A stretch of 16,089 nt of DNA from an uncultured Lachnospiraceae bacterium (GCA_910587935.1 CAJUNP010000050.1:1-16089), one strand, 5' to 3'. Positions 5,853-13,951 are shown, counted from the stretch's first letter. Made by a program: numbers and translations. The notes: generated by a model not told the origin, from the letters alone.

Positions 5853-7217
5853 ATGGCTAAAAAAATCTTGGCAGTATTATTTGCTTTTTCAATGTTCATA
5901 ATGCCTCTTGGCGGATGTTCGTCTTCTGGTGATAAAACGCCGCAGGAACCGTCGCAGGAAACAAAAGTAAACGATGCTTCCGATAATGCAGATGATTCCG
6001 AAGAAAAAATAAAATTTGTTTTTGCGGAACACATTGCGGATGTGGAAAACCAGGCGCCGCAGGTGTGGGGCGTTGTACAGGCCTATATGAAAGAGCATCC
6101 GAATGTGGAAATTGAGATTCAGGGAACCGACATTAACGAGCATATTAACAAAATGAAGATGGCGGCTCAATCCGATTCGCTGCCGGATCTGTTTTACATT
6201 AAAACCGGTGTGGCAAGGGAAATGATTGAGGCAGGGCAGATCGCGGACATAACGGATGATATTATGGCGGATCAGAGCTTTGCGGAAGGGTTTCTTGACG
6301 GAATGACAGACGTTCTGGAAGTGGACGGGCGCATATATGGCCTTCCCTGTGAGGTGCAGGCAAACGGAATCTGGTATAATAAAAAACTGTTTGAACAATG
6401 CGGATTGGAAATTCCTGAAACGTACGAGGAGCTGCTGAATGTCTGCAAGGTGTTTCGGGAAAACGGAATCATACCTATGGCCCGCGGCGCGAAGGACACA
6501 TACAGTGTGTGGGCGCTTACAAATATGTTCTGCCGCTTTGGATTCTTCGACCATATAGACGCGGTTTTGGCAGGAGAAGAAAAGTGGAATAATCCGGATT
6601 ACCTTAAGTTTTATGAAAAGCTGCGTGAAATGACGGAACTGGGCATGTGGCCGGACAACGTGTCATCTATTGGCTATTGGGAAGCGACCGAATTGTTTAT
6701 GGGAGAACAGGCGGCAATGCTGGACAGCGGCGTATGGGATACAAAGAAGTTTGACAGCAGTGAACTGAAAGAATATATATATTTCGATTGGGGACCTGTT
6801 TTTGACGATGGCGTCGGAACCCAGGAGATATCCATGAAGGCGGCCTCTTTCCCGTACTGCGTTTCCGCGAAGCTTAAAGAGGAAGATCCGCAAAAGTATG
6901 CGGTGGTAATCGATTTCCTCAAATTCTACTATGGCAGCAGCGGCACCAAAATAATCGTGGAAGACAATCAGTGCGTGCCTGTTACGAAATATCAGGGTAC
7001 GGTTGATTCGGCAGCATATCCGGTTTTTGCAAGAGTGATGGAAAAAATGAACGATAATTGGCAAAGTCCTGTGTTAGCGCCTAATTTTTATATTCCGGGC
7101 GACCTGGAGGCATCCTATCATGATTCTATTACAGGAGTGATTAACGGAGTATATACGCCGGAGGAAGCGTGCGATTTTATGGATAACCAGATGCAGGCCA
7201 TCGGATTGTTTGATTAG
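5853..7217 (+). CDS. Sugar ABC transporter substrate-binding lipoprotein (CUT1 type)
   Basis: Extracellular receptor of a carbohydrate importer, anchored to the outer face of the membrane by lipid. The signal peptide (1-21) ends in the lipobox LGGC, with Cys22 as the modified residue. A flexible acidic and Ser-rich linker follows (about 23-52). The remaining 400 residues have the family 1 solute-binding pattern, including VPCEVQANGIWYNKKLFEQC-like text around residues 164-185 and AMLDSGVWD, typical of proteins that bind oligosaccharides. Length (454 aa) is normal. ATG at 5853 follows AAAAGGAGAG. It lies 94 nt after the regulator gene; no convincing separate promoter or terminator is seen in that gap, so read-through from the 4591 promoter is likely. 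The two matching permeases follow. Confidence 0.94.
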   Translation: MAKKILAVLFAFSMFIMPLGGCSSSGDKTPQEPSQETKVNDASDNADDSEEKIKFVFAEHIADVENQAPQVWGVVQAYMKEHPNVEIEIQGTDINEHINKMKMAAQSDSLPDLFYIKTGVAREMIEAGQIADITDDIMADQSFAEGFLDGMTDVLEVDGRIYGLPCEVQANGIWYNKKLFEQCGLEIPETYEELLNVCKVFRENGIIPMARGAKDTYSVWALTNMFCRFGFFDHIDAVLAGEEKWNNPDYLKFYEKLREMTELGMWPDNVSSIGYWEATELFMGEQAAMLDSGVWDTKKFDSSELKEYIYFDWGPVFDDGVGTQEISMKAASFPYCVSAKLKEEDPQKYAVVIDFLKFYYGSSGTKIIVEDNQCVPVTKYQGTVDSAAYPVFARVMEKMNDNWQSPVLAPNFYIPGDLEASYHDSITGVINGVYTPEEACDFMDNQMQAIGLFD

Positions 7218-7249
7218 CGAATTGATTTTGCATAGGGGGCTGTTGCAAA

Positions 7250-7275
7250 AGCAGATAAATAGATTATTTACTGTT
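7250..7275 (+). other. Stem-loop between binding-protein and permease genes
   Basis: TAAATA-GAT-TATTTA (7256-7270) is a perfect inverted repeat. It is extended outward by AGCAG pairing with CTGTT (one G-U pair) across a single bulged A, giving an 11-bp stem. It lacks an immediate T-run, so it is not a standard terminator. Hairpins at this place in sugar-transport operons commonly protect the binding-protein message from 3' decay and keep its level above that of the permeases (family knowledge; its role here is inference). Confidence 0.5.
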
Positions 7276-7309
7276 GCAGCGGCTCCTTCTTTATGTAAAG
7301 GAGAAAAAA

Positions 7310-8197
7310 ATGCGTTGGATAAGTAAAATGAAAAGTATGGCGGTTATGATGATACCATCGCTTTTGCTCTATACGGTTTTTATTATCATGCCCGTTTTTG
7401 TTACCATATACTATAGCTTTATGAAGTTTACCGGCGTAGGCCGGCCGGCGTTTATTGGGATCAGAAACTATATAAATCTTTTCCGGGACCCGTTCTTTTT
7501 TACGGCCCTGAAAAATACGTGTATCATTTTGCTGATGTCGGCAATGATACTGCTTCCTTTATCGTTTCTTCTGGCGCTGCTGCTGGAAAAACCGTTTCGC
7601 GGAAACGGACTGTGCAAGGCAATGGTTTTTTCGCCTTACGTGATCGCACCGATTCTGGTAGGGGTTCTGTGGGTGTTCATTCTGGACCCTTCCATGGGAT
7701 TAATTAATGCATTTCTGAAGGCTGTCGGACTGGAAAGATTTGCGATGGAATGGATCGGCGGAAAAACGCTTACTCCTTATTCGGTAGCCGTTGTGTATAT
7801 GTGGCAGGTGCTGGGATTTTACACAACCGTTTTTATCGCCGGACTGCGGCAGATTCCAGGTGAAATACATGAGGCGGGCCAGATAGACGGAGCGGGAAAG
7901 CTGCAGAGCATAGTATATATTGTTCTGCCCATGCTCAGGGAGACAATCACCATAGTGGTGGTTTTGATTATCACGGGGTCCTTTAAAATATTTGAAACCG
8001 TGCAGCAGCTGACGAATGGGGGGCCCAATCATTTGTCGGACGTTCTGGTAACTTATATGTACCATATTACATTTACTTCCAACCGTTATGGATATGGTAT
8101 GAGCATAGCGACTGTGACTTTCATTTTTGCCGGAATTTGTTCAATTATATATCTGAAAAACGCCGGATCAAGGCTGAAGAAAGGAAATGACAGGTGA
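7310..8197 (+). CDS. Sugar ABC transporter permease 1 (CUT1, MalF/UgpA type)
   Basis: Membrane subunit of the sugar importer, 295 aa. ATG at 7310 is chosen because AAAGGAG lies 6 nt upstream; an upstream in-frame TTG at 7274 has no ribosome binding site. About six membrane segments are seen, starting with SMAVMMIPSLLLYTVFII. The cytoplasmic EAA loop, which contacts the ATPase, reads EAGQIDGAGKLQ from Glu188 and continues to IVLPML. ALKNTCIILLMSAMI and the late motif GGPNHLSDVLVTYMY are standard for the MalF-like partner. The stop lies 7 nt before the preferred start of permease 2. No ATPase gene accompanies the pair, so they probably use a shared MsmK-like ATPase encoded elsewhere, as is common in Firmicutes. 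Confidence 0.94.
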   Translation: MRWISKMKSMAVMMIPSLLLYTVFIIMPVFVTIYYSFMKFTGVGRPAFIGIRNYINLFRDPFFFTALKNTCIILLMSAMILLPLSFLLALLLEKPFRGNGLCKAMVFSPYVIAPILVGVLWVFILDPSMGLINAFLKAVGLERFAMEWIGGKTLTPYSVAVVYMWQVLGFYTTVFIAGLRQIPGEIHEAGQIDGAGKLQSIVYIVLPMLRETITIVVVLIITGSFKIFETVQQLTNGGPNHLSDVLVTYMYHITFTSNRYGYGMSIATVTFIFAGICSIIYLKNAGSRLKKGNDR

Positions 8198-8204
8198 TCG
8201 GAAT

Positions 8205-9038
8205 ATGGGAAAAAACTTAAAGCAGGCCGTAAAAGTGGCAATGGCTTTGATGATCGGACTGATTGTGGTGCTGCCGTTTTTTTGGCTGATTCTTTTGTCG
8301 TTTAAGACAGACACGGCAATTCTGAATGAACCGTTTTCACTGCCTGCAGGCCTGGAACTGGATAATTACAGGCGGGCGCTTAAGGTTCTTAATCTCCCGT
8401 TATTATATAAAAATACGGGAATATTGGTAATCTTTACGCAGATTTTGGGACTGGCGGTAACCTTTATGAGTTCTTACTGCTTAAGCAGAATGGTATTCAA
8501 ATATGAAAAAGTAAGAAACGGCTTCTATGTTTTTTTGTTAATTGGACTTACGATACCATCGTATCTGCTGCTGTTTCCTCTTTACCGGGTTACGATTATG
8601 TTCCATTTGCAAAATACCTATTTATCGCTGATTTTACCGCTTACGGCAACATCCGTATCTTTTAATACGCTGATATTTGTGGGATTTTTACGTGATTTTC
8701 CGGGAGAGATAGAAGAGGCCGCAATCATCGACGGATGCGGTCTGGCCAATCTGTGTTTAAGAATCGTTATACCGGTTATCAAACCGGTATTCGCGACGCT
8801 GGTAGTATTTAATGTAATTTATGTTTGGAATGAATATCCGCTTTCCGTAACCCTTATTAACGATGCGGCCAAAATGACGGTGTCCTTAGGCGCATCCATG
8901 TTTCGCAGTACCTACAGTATGGATTACAGCGGAATGGTTGCTTCCGCGGTTCTTGTCATTGTGCCTCAGCTTGCTTTTTATATTCTGCTGCAGAAATATA
9001 TTATAGAGGGCATGACTGCGGGAGCGGTAAAAGGATAA
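8205..9038 (+). CDS. Sugar ABC transporter permease 2 (CUT1, MalG/UgpE type)
   Basis: Second membrane subunit of the sugar importer, 277 aa from ATG at 8205, which has AGGTG 8 nt upstream. An earlier ATG at 8187 would overlap the preceding gene by 11 nt but has only a poorly spaced AAGG, so it is less likely. About six membrane segments are visible. The EAA loop reads EAAIIDGCGLANL from Glu171 and continues to IVIPVIKPV. The N-terminal text VVLPFFWLILLSFKTDTAIL and the C-terminal ending YIIEGMTAGAVKG are typical of MalG-like proteins. It forms the channel with permease 1. Confidence 0.94.
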   Translation: MGKNLKQAVKVAMALMIGLIVVLPFFWLILLSFKTDTAILNEPFSLPAGLELDNYRRALKVLNLPLLYKNTGILVIFTQILGLAVTFMSSYCLSRMVFKYEKVRNGFYVFLLIGLTIPSYLLLFPLYRVTIMFHLQNTYLSLILPLTATSVSFNTLIFVGFLRDFPGEIEEAAIIDGCGLANLCLRIVIPVIKPVFATLVVFNVIYVWNEYPLSVTLINDAAKMTVSLGASMFRSTYSMDYSGMVASAVLVIVPQLAFYILLQKYIIEGMTAGAVKG

Positions 9039-9056
9039 GACAGGAGGTATGAATGT

Positions 9057-11528
9057 ATGCAGACAAAATATAAGCATGAAGAAATAATGTGCTCAAACAG
9101 ACAGAAAACATATGACGGGCACGCTTCGGAAGCAGGCTTTTTGCTGGGGGGAATCGGCACCGGAAATATCAGCGTCGGTTCCAGAGGAGAGTTAAAAAGC
9201 TGGCAGATCTTTAATGAACCGGGCGCAGATAATATTTTACCGTATTCGTTCTTTGCTATCCGGACGGAGTGCGGCCGGGAAGTGAAGGCAAAAATACTGG
9301 AATCGGAGGTAAACGCGCCTTTTTCCAAACCTGAAGGCTTTTTACGGTGTGAATTAGGAGGACTTCCCAGATTCAAAAAATCAGCGATGACTTCCAAATA
9401 TCCGTTTGTATGGGTAGATCTGGAAGATGAAGAAATGCCTGTTGACGTCCGGATGGAGGCTTTTACTCCGTTTATTCCGCTCAACGCGGATGATTCAGGA
9501 ATCCCGGGCGCTTATATAAGGTACTATGTAAAAAATAAGAATGAAAAAAATGTAAAAGTTTCCGTAGCAGGGTCCATGGCGAACGCGGCAGGGTTTGATA
9601 AATACGACGTATGGATGCATATGAAACTGGAAGGGGAACCAAAGAATGAATACAGGGAAAGCGGTGTGTGCAAAGGCTTGTTTTATACAGGGGAAAATAT
9701 TCCGGAGTATCATATAGGCAGCGGAAATATGGCATTTGCCACAACATGCCCGGATATTACGGTTAAACCCCTTTGGTTACAGGGCCAGTGGACGGACGGA
9801 GCGCAGGACTTCTGGGATGATTTTGTGACGGACGGACGGCTGGAGGAAAATTCGGACAGAATCACGGGAGGCTGCGAATGGGCTGAACAATATGATTTCA
9901 GTTACCTGCATTTTACGGATGCAATCGGTTCCATATGCTGTGAGGAGGAACTGAAACCCGGTGAGGAGAAGGTTTTTGAATTTCTGATTTCCTGGTATTT
10001 TCCAAACCGCGTAAGCGATTGGGGCGATACCGACAGGCATGTAAAAGCGGTTCTGGAACATAATTATAAGACGGTACAAAATTATTATGCCTCATTTTAT
10101 TCGAGCGCATGGGACGTTATAGAGTACCTGTTAAAAGAAAAAGACAGGCTGACAAGGCAGACCCTTGATTTTACCAACGCCTTTTATGAATCCACTTTGC
10201 CCGGTTACGTGTTGGAGGCAGTGGCCAATAATATTACGGTTTTAAGAAGTCCTACCTGTTTTCGCATTAAGGACGGTACGTTTATGAGCTGGGAGGGCGT
10301 GCGGGAACGCGTCGGATGCGGCGCCGGGACTTGTACCCATGTCTGGAACTATGCACAGACGGCGGCTTTTTTGTTTCCGGAACTGGAGCGCGCCATGCGG
10401 CTTGTGGAATTTACCGTAGAAACCGGGGAAGACGGATATATGCCGTTTCGTTCTTATAAGACATTGGGCCTGCCCGCCTGGAAAATGATTGCGTCTGCCG
10501 ACGGACAGCTGGGTACAATTTTCCGCCTGTACCGCGAATGGAAAATAAGCGGCGATAATCAGTTTTTGAAAAAATGCTATCCTAATATGAAAAAAGCGCT
10601 TGCTTATTCCGTTAAAACCTGGGATTTGGACGGAGACTATGTTTTGGATGCGCCGCAGCATGTTACATATGATACGGAGCTGTATGGCATGAACAGTATG
10701 GTTAGTTCCGTTTTTTATGCGGCGCTGCTGGCAGCGGCGGAAATGGCTGACGCGATGGGGGAAAAAAAGCTTGCAAAGGAGTATCGAATAAACGCCCGGA
10801 AAGGAGCGGAAAAACTGGATGAAAAAACCTTTAACGGCGAATATTATGTGCAGGTAATGCAGGATGTGAATTCTTTCCGGTATCAGTACGGCGACGGCTG
10901 CCTGTCCGACCAATTGTTAGGCCAGTATCTTGCGTTTGAGGGAGGACTGGGGTACATACTGCCTGAGGATCATGTAAAGTCAGCCATAAAATCCGTTTAT
11001 CAATACAATTTTATGGATCGGGCAAGCGAACATCCCCATGTTCAGCGGGCGTTTATCGTAAACGATGAAAAAGGGATCACTCCCTGCACGTGGCCGAAAG
11101 GGGGACGCCCCAAAATTCCTTTCATCTATTTCGGAGAAATCTGGACCGGAATTGAATATGAAGTGGCTGCATTATTGATACGTACCGGCCTGACAGAAGA
11201 GGGACTGTCTGTTGTAAAGGCGGTAAGAGACCGCCAGGACGGCGTAAAACGTAATCCATGGAGCGACAGTGAGTCAGGCTTTTATTATATCCGGGCCATG
11301 TCGAGCTATGCGCTGCTTAACGCATTAAACGGTTTCCGGGCAGATAATGTGAACCATAGGATGTATTTTTCGCCGCAGATCAACCGGGATTATTATAAAA
11401 GCTTTTGGTGTAACGGAAAGGCCTGGGGGACAATCTCACAGACAAAACGGGAAGACGGAACCTATGCGCAGAAGGTCGATGTGATATACGGTTCTCTGGA
11501 TGATACGGAAATCATTTTTAATGAATGA
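9057..11528 (+). CDS. Glycoside hydrolase, GH116/DUF608-like (beta-glucosidase/glucosylceramidase family)
   Basis: Large (823 aa) enzyme without a signal peptide or membrane segment, so it should act in the cytoplasm on sugars brought in by the upstream importer. The N-terminal half (about 25-350) carries the GGIGTGNISVGSRGELKSWQ opening typical of GH116 N-terminal beta-sandwich domains. The C-terminal half (about 375-815) is the (alpha/alpha)6-barrel DUF608 region with WEGVRERVG and GTCTHVWNYAQTAAFLFPEL. By motif comparison with human GBA2 and TxGH116, Glu413 (SWEG) would be the nucleophile and Asp539 (VTYDTELYG) the acid/base. The assignment is by eye, and the 126-residue gap between them is shorter than the roughly 150 in characterised members. 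GH116 enzymes are retaining beta-glycosidases (glucose, xylose, N-acetylglucosamine). ATG at 9057 lies 9 nt after AGGAGG. It is 18 nt from permease 2 and almost joined to the next gene. Confidence 0.85.
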   Translation: MQTKYKHEEIMCSNRQKTYDGHASEAGFLLGGIGTGNISVGSRGELKSWQIFNEPGADNILPYSFFAIRTECGREVKAKILESEVNAPFSKPEGFLRCELGGLPRFKKSAMTSKYPFVWVDLEDEEMPVDVRMEAFTPFIPLNADDSGIPGAYIRYYVKNKNEKNVKVSVAGSMANAAGFDKYDVWMHMKLEGEPKNEYRESGVCKGLFYTGENIPEYHIGSGNMAFATTCPDITVKPLWLQGQWTDGAQDFWDDFVTDGRLEENSDRITGGCEWAEQYDFSYLHFTDAIGSICCEEELKPGEEKVFEFLISWYFPNRVSDWGDTDRHVKAVLEHNYKTVQNYYASFYSSAWDVIEYLLKEKDRLTRQTLDFTNAFYESTLPGYVLEAVANNITVLRSPTCFRIKDGTFMSWEGVRERVGCGAGTCTHVWNYAQTAAFLFPELERAMRLVEFTVETGEDGYMPFRSYKTLGLPAWKMIASADGQLGTIFRLYREWKISGDNQFLKKCYPNMKKALAYSVKTWDLDGDYVLDAPQHVTYDTELYGMNSMVSSVFYAALLAAAEMADAMGEKKLAKEYRINARKGAEKLDEKTFNGEYYVQVMQDVNSFRYQYGDGCLSDQLLGQYLAFEGGLGYILPEDHVKSAIKSVYQYNFMDRASEHPHVQRAFIVNDEKGITPCTWPKGGRPKIPFIYFGEIWTGIEYEVAALLIRTGLTEEGLSVVKAVRDRQDGVKRNPWSDSESGFYYIRAMSSYALLNALNGFRADNVNHRMYFSPQINRDYYKSFWCNGKAWGTISQTKREDGTYAQKVDVIYGSLDDTEIIFNE

Positions 11529-11542
11529 AAGGACATGATACT

Positions 11543-12721
11543 ATGAGCAAAAAGATAAAAGTCGGAGTTGTAGGATTAAGCTTTGGCATGGAATTTGTAG
11601 CAATTTATAAAAAGCACCCGGACGTTTCGGAAGTTCTGGTTGCGGATACGGATGAACGATTGCTGAAAATAGCGCGGGAAAAGTTTGGATTTAAACAAGA
11701 GGAATGTTTTGCGGATATCCAGCCCATACTGGATGATCCGGAGGTGGATGCGGTCCATATCGTAACGCCGCCGTCAACCCATGCCGAATTATCCATTCGA
11801 ACGTTGAATGCAGGAAAGCATTGCGGCTGTACCATACCGATGGGCATGTCGCTGGAGGAACTGCATGCGGTAATCGACGCGCGGAAAAAATCCGGAAAAC
11901 AGTATATGTTTTTGGAAACGACAGTTTTTGGCAGGGAATTTTTCTTTGTTCAGGATATGTATAAAAGAGGAGAAATGGGAAAGATACAGTATATGTCCTG
12001 CGCCCATTACCAGGATATGGAGGGATGGCCCTCTTACTGGGAGGGATATCCGCCCCTGATGCATCCGACACATGCCATTGGGCCGTGTCTTATGCTTGCG
12101 GGAAAGTATCCCCGCTCTGTGTATGCAAAGGGATCGGGAAAAGTCCGGGATAGACTTGCAAAACAATACGGATGCCCGTTTTCTTTCGAATCTGCGCTGG
12201 TTACCCTTGAAGACAGCGATCTGACAATTGAACTGGAACGTTTTCTGTATGGCGTGGCCAGAAGCTATGCGGAATGCTTTCGGGTATATGGAGAAAACAA
12301 AAGCTTTGAGTGGCAGCAGACGGCGGATGAAGATCCCGTATTATTTACCCGGACCGGCGGTCTGCAGCAGGAAATGATCGATATCGATTCGGATCCCGAA
12401 CGGTTTAACAGAGGAAGCGAGATTGTGGAAGAACGCATAAAAGTGCCGGATTACGCGGACCGGCTTCCGGATGAAATTGCCATGTTTACAAAAGAGACGA
12501 TATACAATGATGAAAATATGCATCTCTCTTTTAAGCAGGGCGGCGGTCATGGCGGTTCCCACCCGCACATGGTTCATGAATTTGTCCGCGCGGTAATGGA
12601 AAACAGGAAACCGGTTGTAGACGATATTCTGGGGGCTTATTGGACGGGACTTGGCATCTGCGCGCATCAGTCGGCCATGGAGGGCGGGAAGGTGATTGAG
12701 ATTCCCTCCTTTAAAGATTAG
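11543..12721 (+). CDS. Gfo/Idh/MocA-family oxidoreductase with atypical CTIP motif
   Basis: Predicted NAD(P)-binding sugar-modifying enzyme of 392 aa. The N-terminal Rossmann fold (about 1-125) opens with KVGVVGLSFGMEF, a variant of the GxGxxG loop, and has VHIVTPPSTHAEL before the catalytic loop. That loop reads GKHCGCTIPMG, where family members usually have EKP: Thr97 and Ile98 replace Glu and Lys, so the usual catalytic Lys is missing. The C-terminal sheet domain contains HPTHAIGP (174-181), which recalls the YPTHGLGP stretch of GH109 NAD-dependent glycosidases. ATG at 11543 is chosen, with AAAGGA 9 nt upstream; an ATG at 11525 overlaps the GH stop as ATGA. The gene is almost certainly co-translated with the GH116-like enzyme, and the two probably act on the same sugar. 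Dehydrogenase, epimerase-like or redox-assisted glycosidase activity are all possible. Confidence 0.85.
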   Translation: MSKKIKVGVVGLSFGMEFVAIYKKHPDVSEVLVADTDERLLKIAREKFGFKQEECFADIQPILDDPEVDAVHIVTPPSTHAELSIRTLNAGKHCGCTIPMGMSLEELHAVIDARKKSGKQYMFLETTVFGREFFFVQDMYKRGEMGKIQYMSCAHYQDMEGWPSYWEGYPPLMHPTHAIGPCLMLAGKYPRSVYAKGSGKVRDRLAKQYGCPFSFESALVTLEDSDLTIELERFLYGVARSYAECFRVYGENKSFEWQQTADEDPVLFTRTGGLQQEMIDIDSDPERFNRGSEIVEERIKVPDYADRLPDEIAMFTKETIYNDENMHLSFKQGGGHGGSHPHMVHEFVRAVMENRKPVVDDILGAYWTGLGICAHQSAMEGGKVIEIPSFKD

Positions 12722-12772
12722 AACTGTTACAGGGCGGCGGACGGCAAATTCTAAAGAAAGTGTAAAATTTAT

Positions 12773-12802
12773 CCTTAATTCCCAATTATTTTTGAATTAA
12801 GG
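12773..12802. repeat. 9-bp perfect inverted repeat abutting the gap promoter
   Basis: CCTTAATTC (12773-12781) and GAATTAAGG (12794-12802) are exact reverse complements separated by 12 nt. The right arm ends one base before the -35 box of the gap promoter, a position suited to an activator or repressor. TTGAATT also occurs twice in direct orientation 12 bp apart (12792 and 12804). It lies downstream of the Gfo/Idh gene but is AT-rich and has no following T-run, so it is a poor terminator. Confidence 0.55.
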
Positions 12803-12803
12803 C

Positions 12804-12832
12804 TTGAATTCTACGCATAAATTAGGTAAAAT
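12804..12832 (+). promoter_or_regulatory. Sigma-A promoter of the glycolytic cluster
   Basis: TTGAAT (12804-12809) and TAAAAT (12827-12832) are separated by 17 nt, giving ten of twelve consensus matches. Transcription should start near 12839, leaving an 84-nt leader before the gap start. This separates the glycolytic genes from the sugar operon, although no strong terminator for that operon is visible between them. Confidence 0.7.
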
Positions 12833-12922
12833 AATCCTGCTGATAAAATTTTGTCAATCCGCAGATACTTTATACGGAACAGGCAAAAATAATAAATATT
12901 ATGATTTTAGGAGGAAACTAAA

Positions 12923-13924
12923 ATGGCAGTAAAAGTAGCAATTAATGGTTTTGGCCGTATTGGTCGTCTGGCTTTCAGACAGATGTTCGATGCAGAAGGA
13001 TACGAAGTAGTAGCAATCAATGATTTAACAAGTCCTGAGATGCTTGCTCACTTATTAAAGTATGACACCGCACAGGGCAAATACAAATATGCAGACAAAG
13101 TAGAGTCCGGAGAGGATTACATTTCCGTAGACGGAAAGAAAATCACCATTTACGCAAAAGCTAACGCAGCTGAGCTTCCCTGGGGCGACTTGGATGTAGA
13201 CGTTGTACTGGAGTGTACAGGCTTCTATACCTCCAAAGAGAAAGCTTCCGCTCATCTTACGGCGGGCGCTAAGAAGGTTGTTATTTCCGCACCGGCAGGC
13301 AATGACCTTCCTACCGTCGTTTACAATGTAAACCATGACACCCTCACCAAAGAGGATAAGATCATTTCCGCTGCTTCCTGTACAACCAACTGCCTGGCTC
13401 CTATGGCGAAAGCGCTCAATGACCTTGCTACCATCAAATCCGGTATCATGACTACCGTTCATGCTTACACCGGCGACCAGATGATCCTTGACGGACCTCA
13501 GAGAAAAGGCGATAAGAGAAGAAGCCGTGCAGGCGCCCAGAACATCGTTCCCAACTCTACCGGCGCTGCAAAAGCAATTGGCCTTGTTATTCCTGAACTG
13601 AACGGCAAGCTGATCGGTTCCGCACAGCGTGTTCCTACTCCTACCGGTTCCACCACGATTCTGGTTGCAACCGTTGAGAAGAGCGTAACCAAGGACGAGA
13701 TCAACGCGGCTATGAAGGCAGCGGCTACGGAGTCCTTCGGATACAATACGGACGAGATCGTTTCCAGCGACGTAATCGGTATGACCTACGGTTCTTTATT
13801 CGACGCTACCCAGACCATGGTTGGCCCTGAGAACCTTGTACAGGTTGTTTCCTGGTACGACAATGAGAACTCTTATGTTTCCCAGATGGTTCGCACCATT
13901 AAATATTTCGCTGAATTAGGCTAA
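12923..13924 (+). CDS. gap: Glyceraldehyde-3-phosphate dehydrogenase, NAD-dependent
   Basis: Cytoplasmic glycolytic enzyme that oxidises and phosphorylates glyceraldehyde-3-phosphate to 1,3-bisphosphoglycerate with NAD. The N-terminal Rossmann fold shows VAINGFGRIGRLAF, and Asp34 in AINDLT favours NAD over NADP. The catalytic Cys153 lies in ASCTTNCLAP and its partner His180 in TTVHAYTGDQ. RRSRAGAQNIVPNSTGAAKA and the C-terminal SWYDNENSY are also standard. Length (333 aa) is normal. ATG at 12923 has a perfect AGGAGG 8 nt upstream. Codon use is visibly more selective than in the upstream sugar operon, as expected of a very highly expressed gene. A terminator-like hairpin follows, and pgk and tpiA come next. 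Confidence 0.98.
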   Translation: MAVKVAINGFGRIGRLAFRQMFDAEGYEVVAINDLTSPEMLAHLLKYDTAQGKYKYADKVESGEDYISVDGKKITIYAKANAAELPWGDLDVDVVLECTGFYTSKEKASAHLTAGAKKVVISAPAGNDLPTVVYNVNHDTLTKEDKIISAASCTTNCLAPMAKALNDLATIKSGIMTTVHAYTGDQMILDGPQRKGDKRRSRAGAQNIVPNSTGAAKAIGLVIPELNGKLIGSAQRVPTPTGSTTILVATVEKSVTKDEINAAMKAAATESFGYNTDEIVSSDVIGMTYGSLFDATQTMVGPENLVQVVSWYDNENSYVSQMVRTIKYFAELG

Positions 13925-13951
13925 AACAGCCCAAAGCGTGAAAAGACCTAT

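Noticed and set aside
5889..6554. Open frame of 221 codons on the minus strand inside the sugar-binding protein gene
   Set aside because: Antisense shadow of a clear lipoprotein gene, rich in His, Phe and Arg in the manner of non-coding frames, with no family motif.
10242..10913. Long open frame of 223 codons on the minus strand inside the glycoside hydrolase gene
   Set aside because: It is antisense to a well-supported coding region, shows no recognisable domain or good ribosome binding site, and its composition looks like reversed coding sequence.
12773..12802. Inverted repeat as the terminator of the sugar operon
   Set aside because: The stem is AT-rich with a 12-nt loop and no T-run after the right arm, and it abuts a promoter.
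12851..12876. TTGTCA ... TATACG as a second gap promoter
   Set aside because: Spacing is only 14 nt.
13055..13462. Minus-strand open frames within gap, pgk and tpiA
   Set aside because: They arise from the strong codon bias of the highly expressed glycolytic genes and have no motifs or ribosome binding sites.
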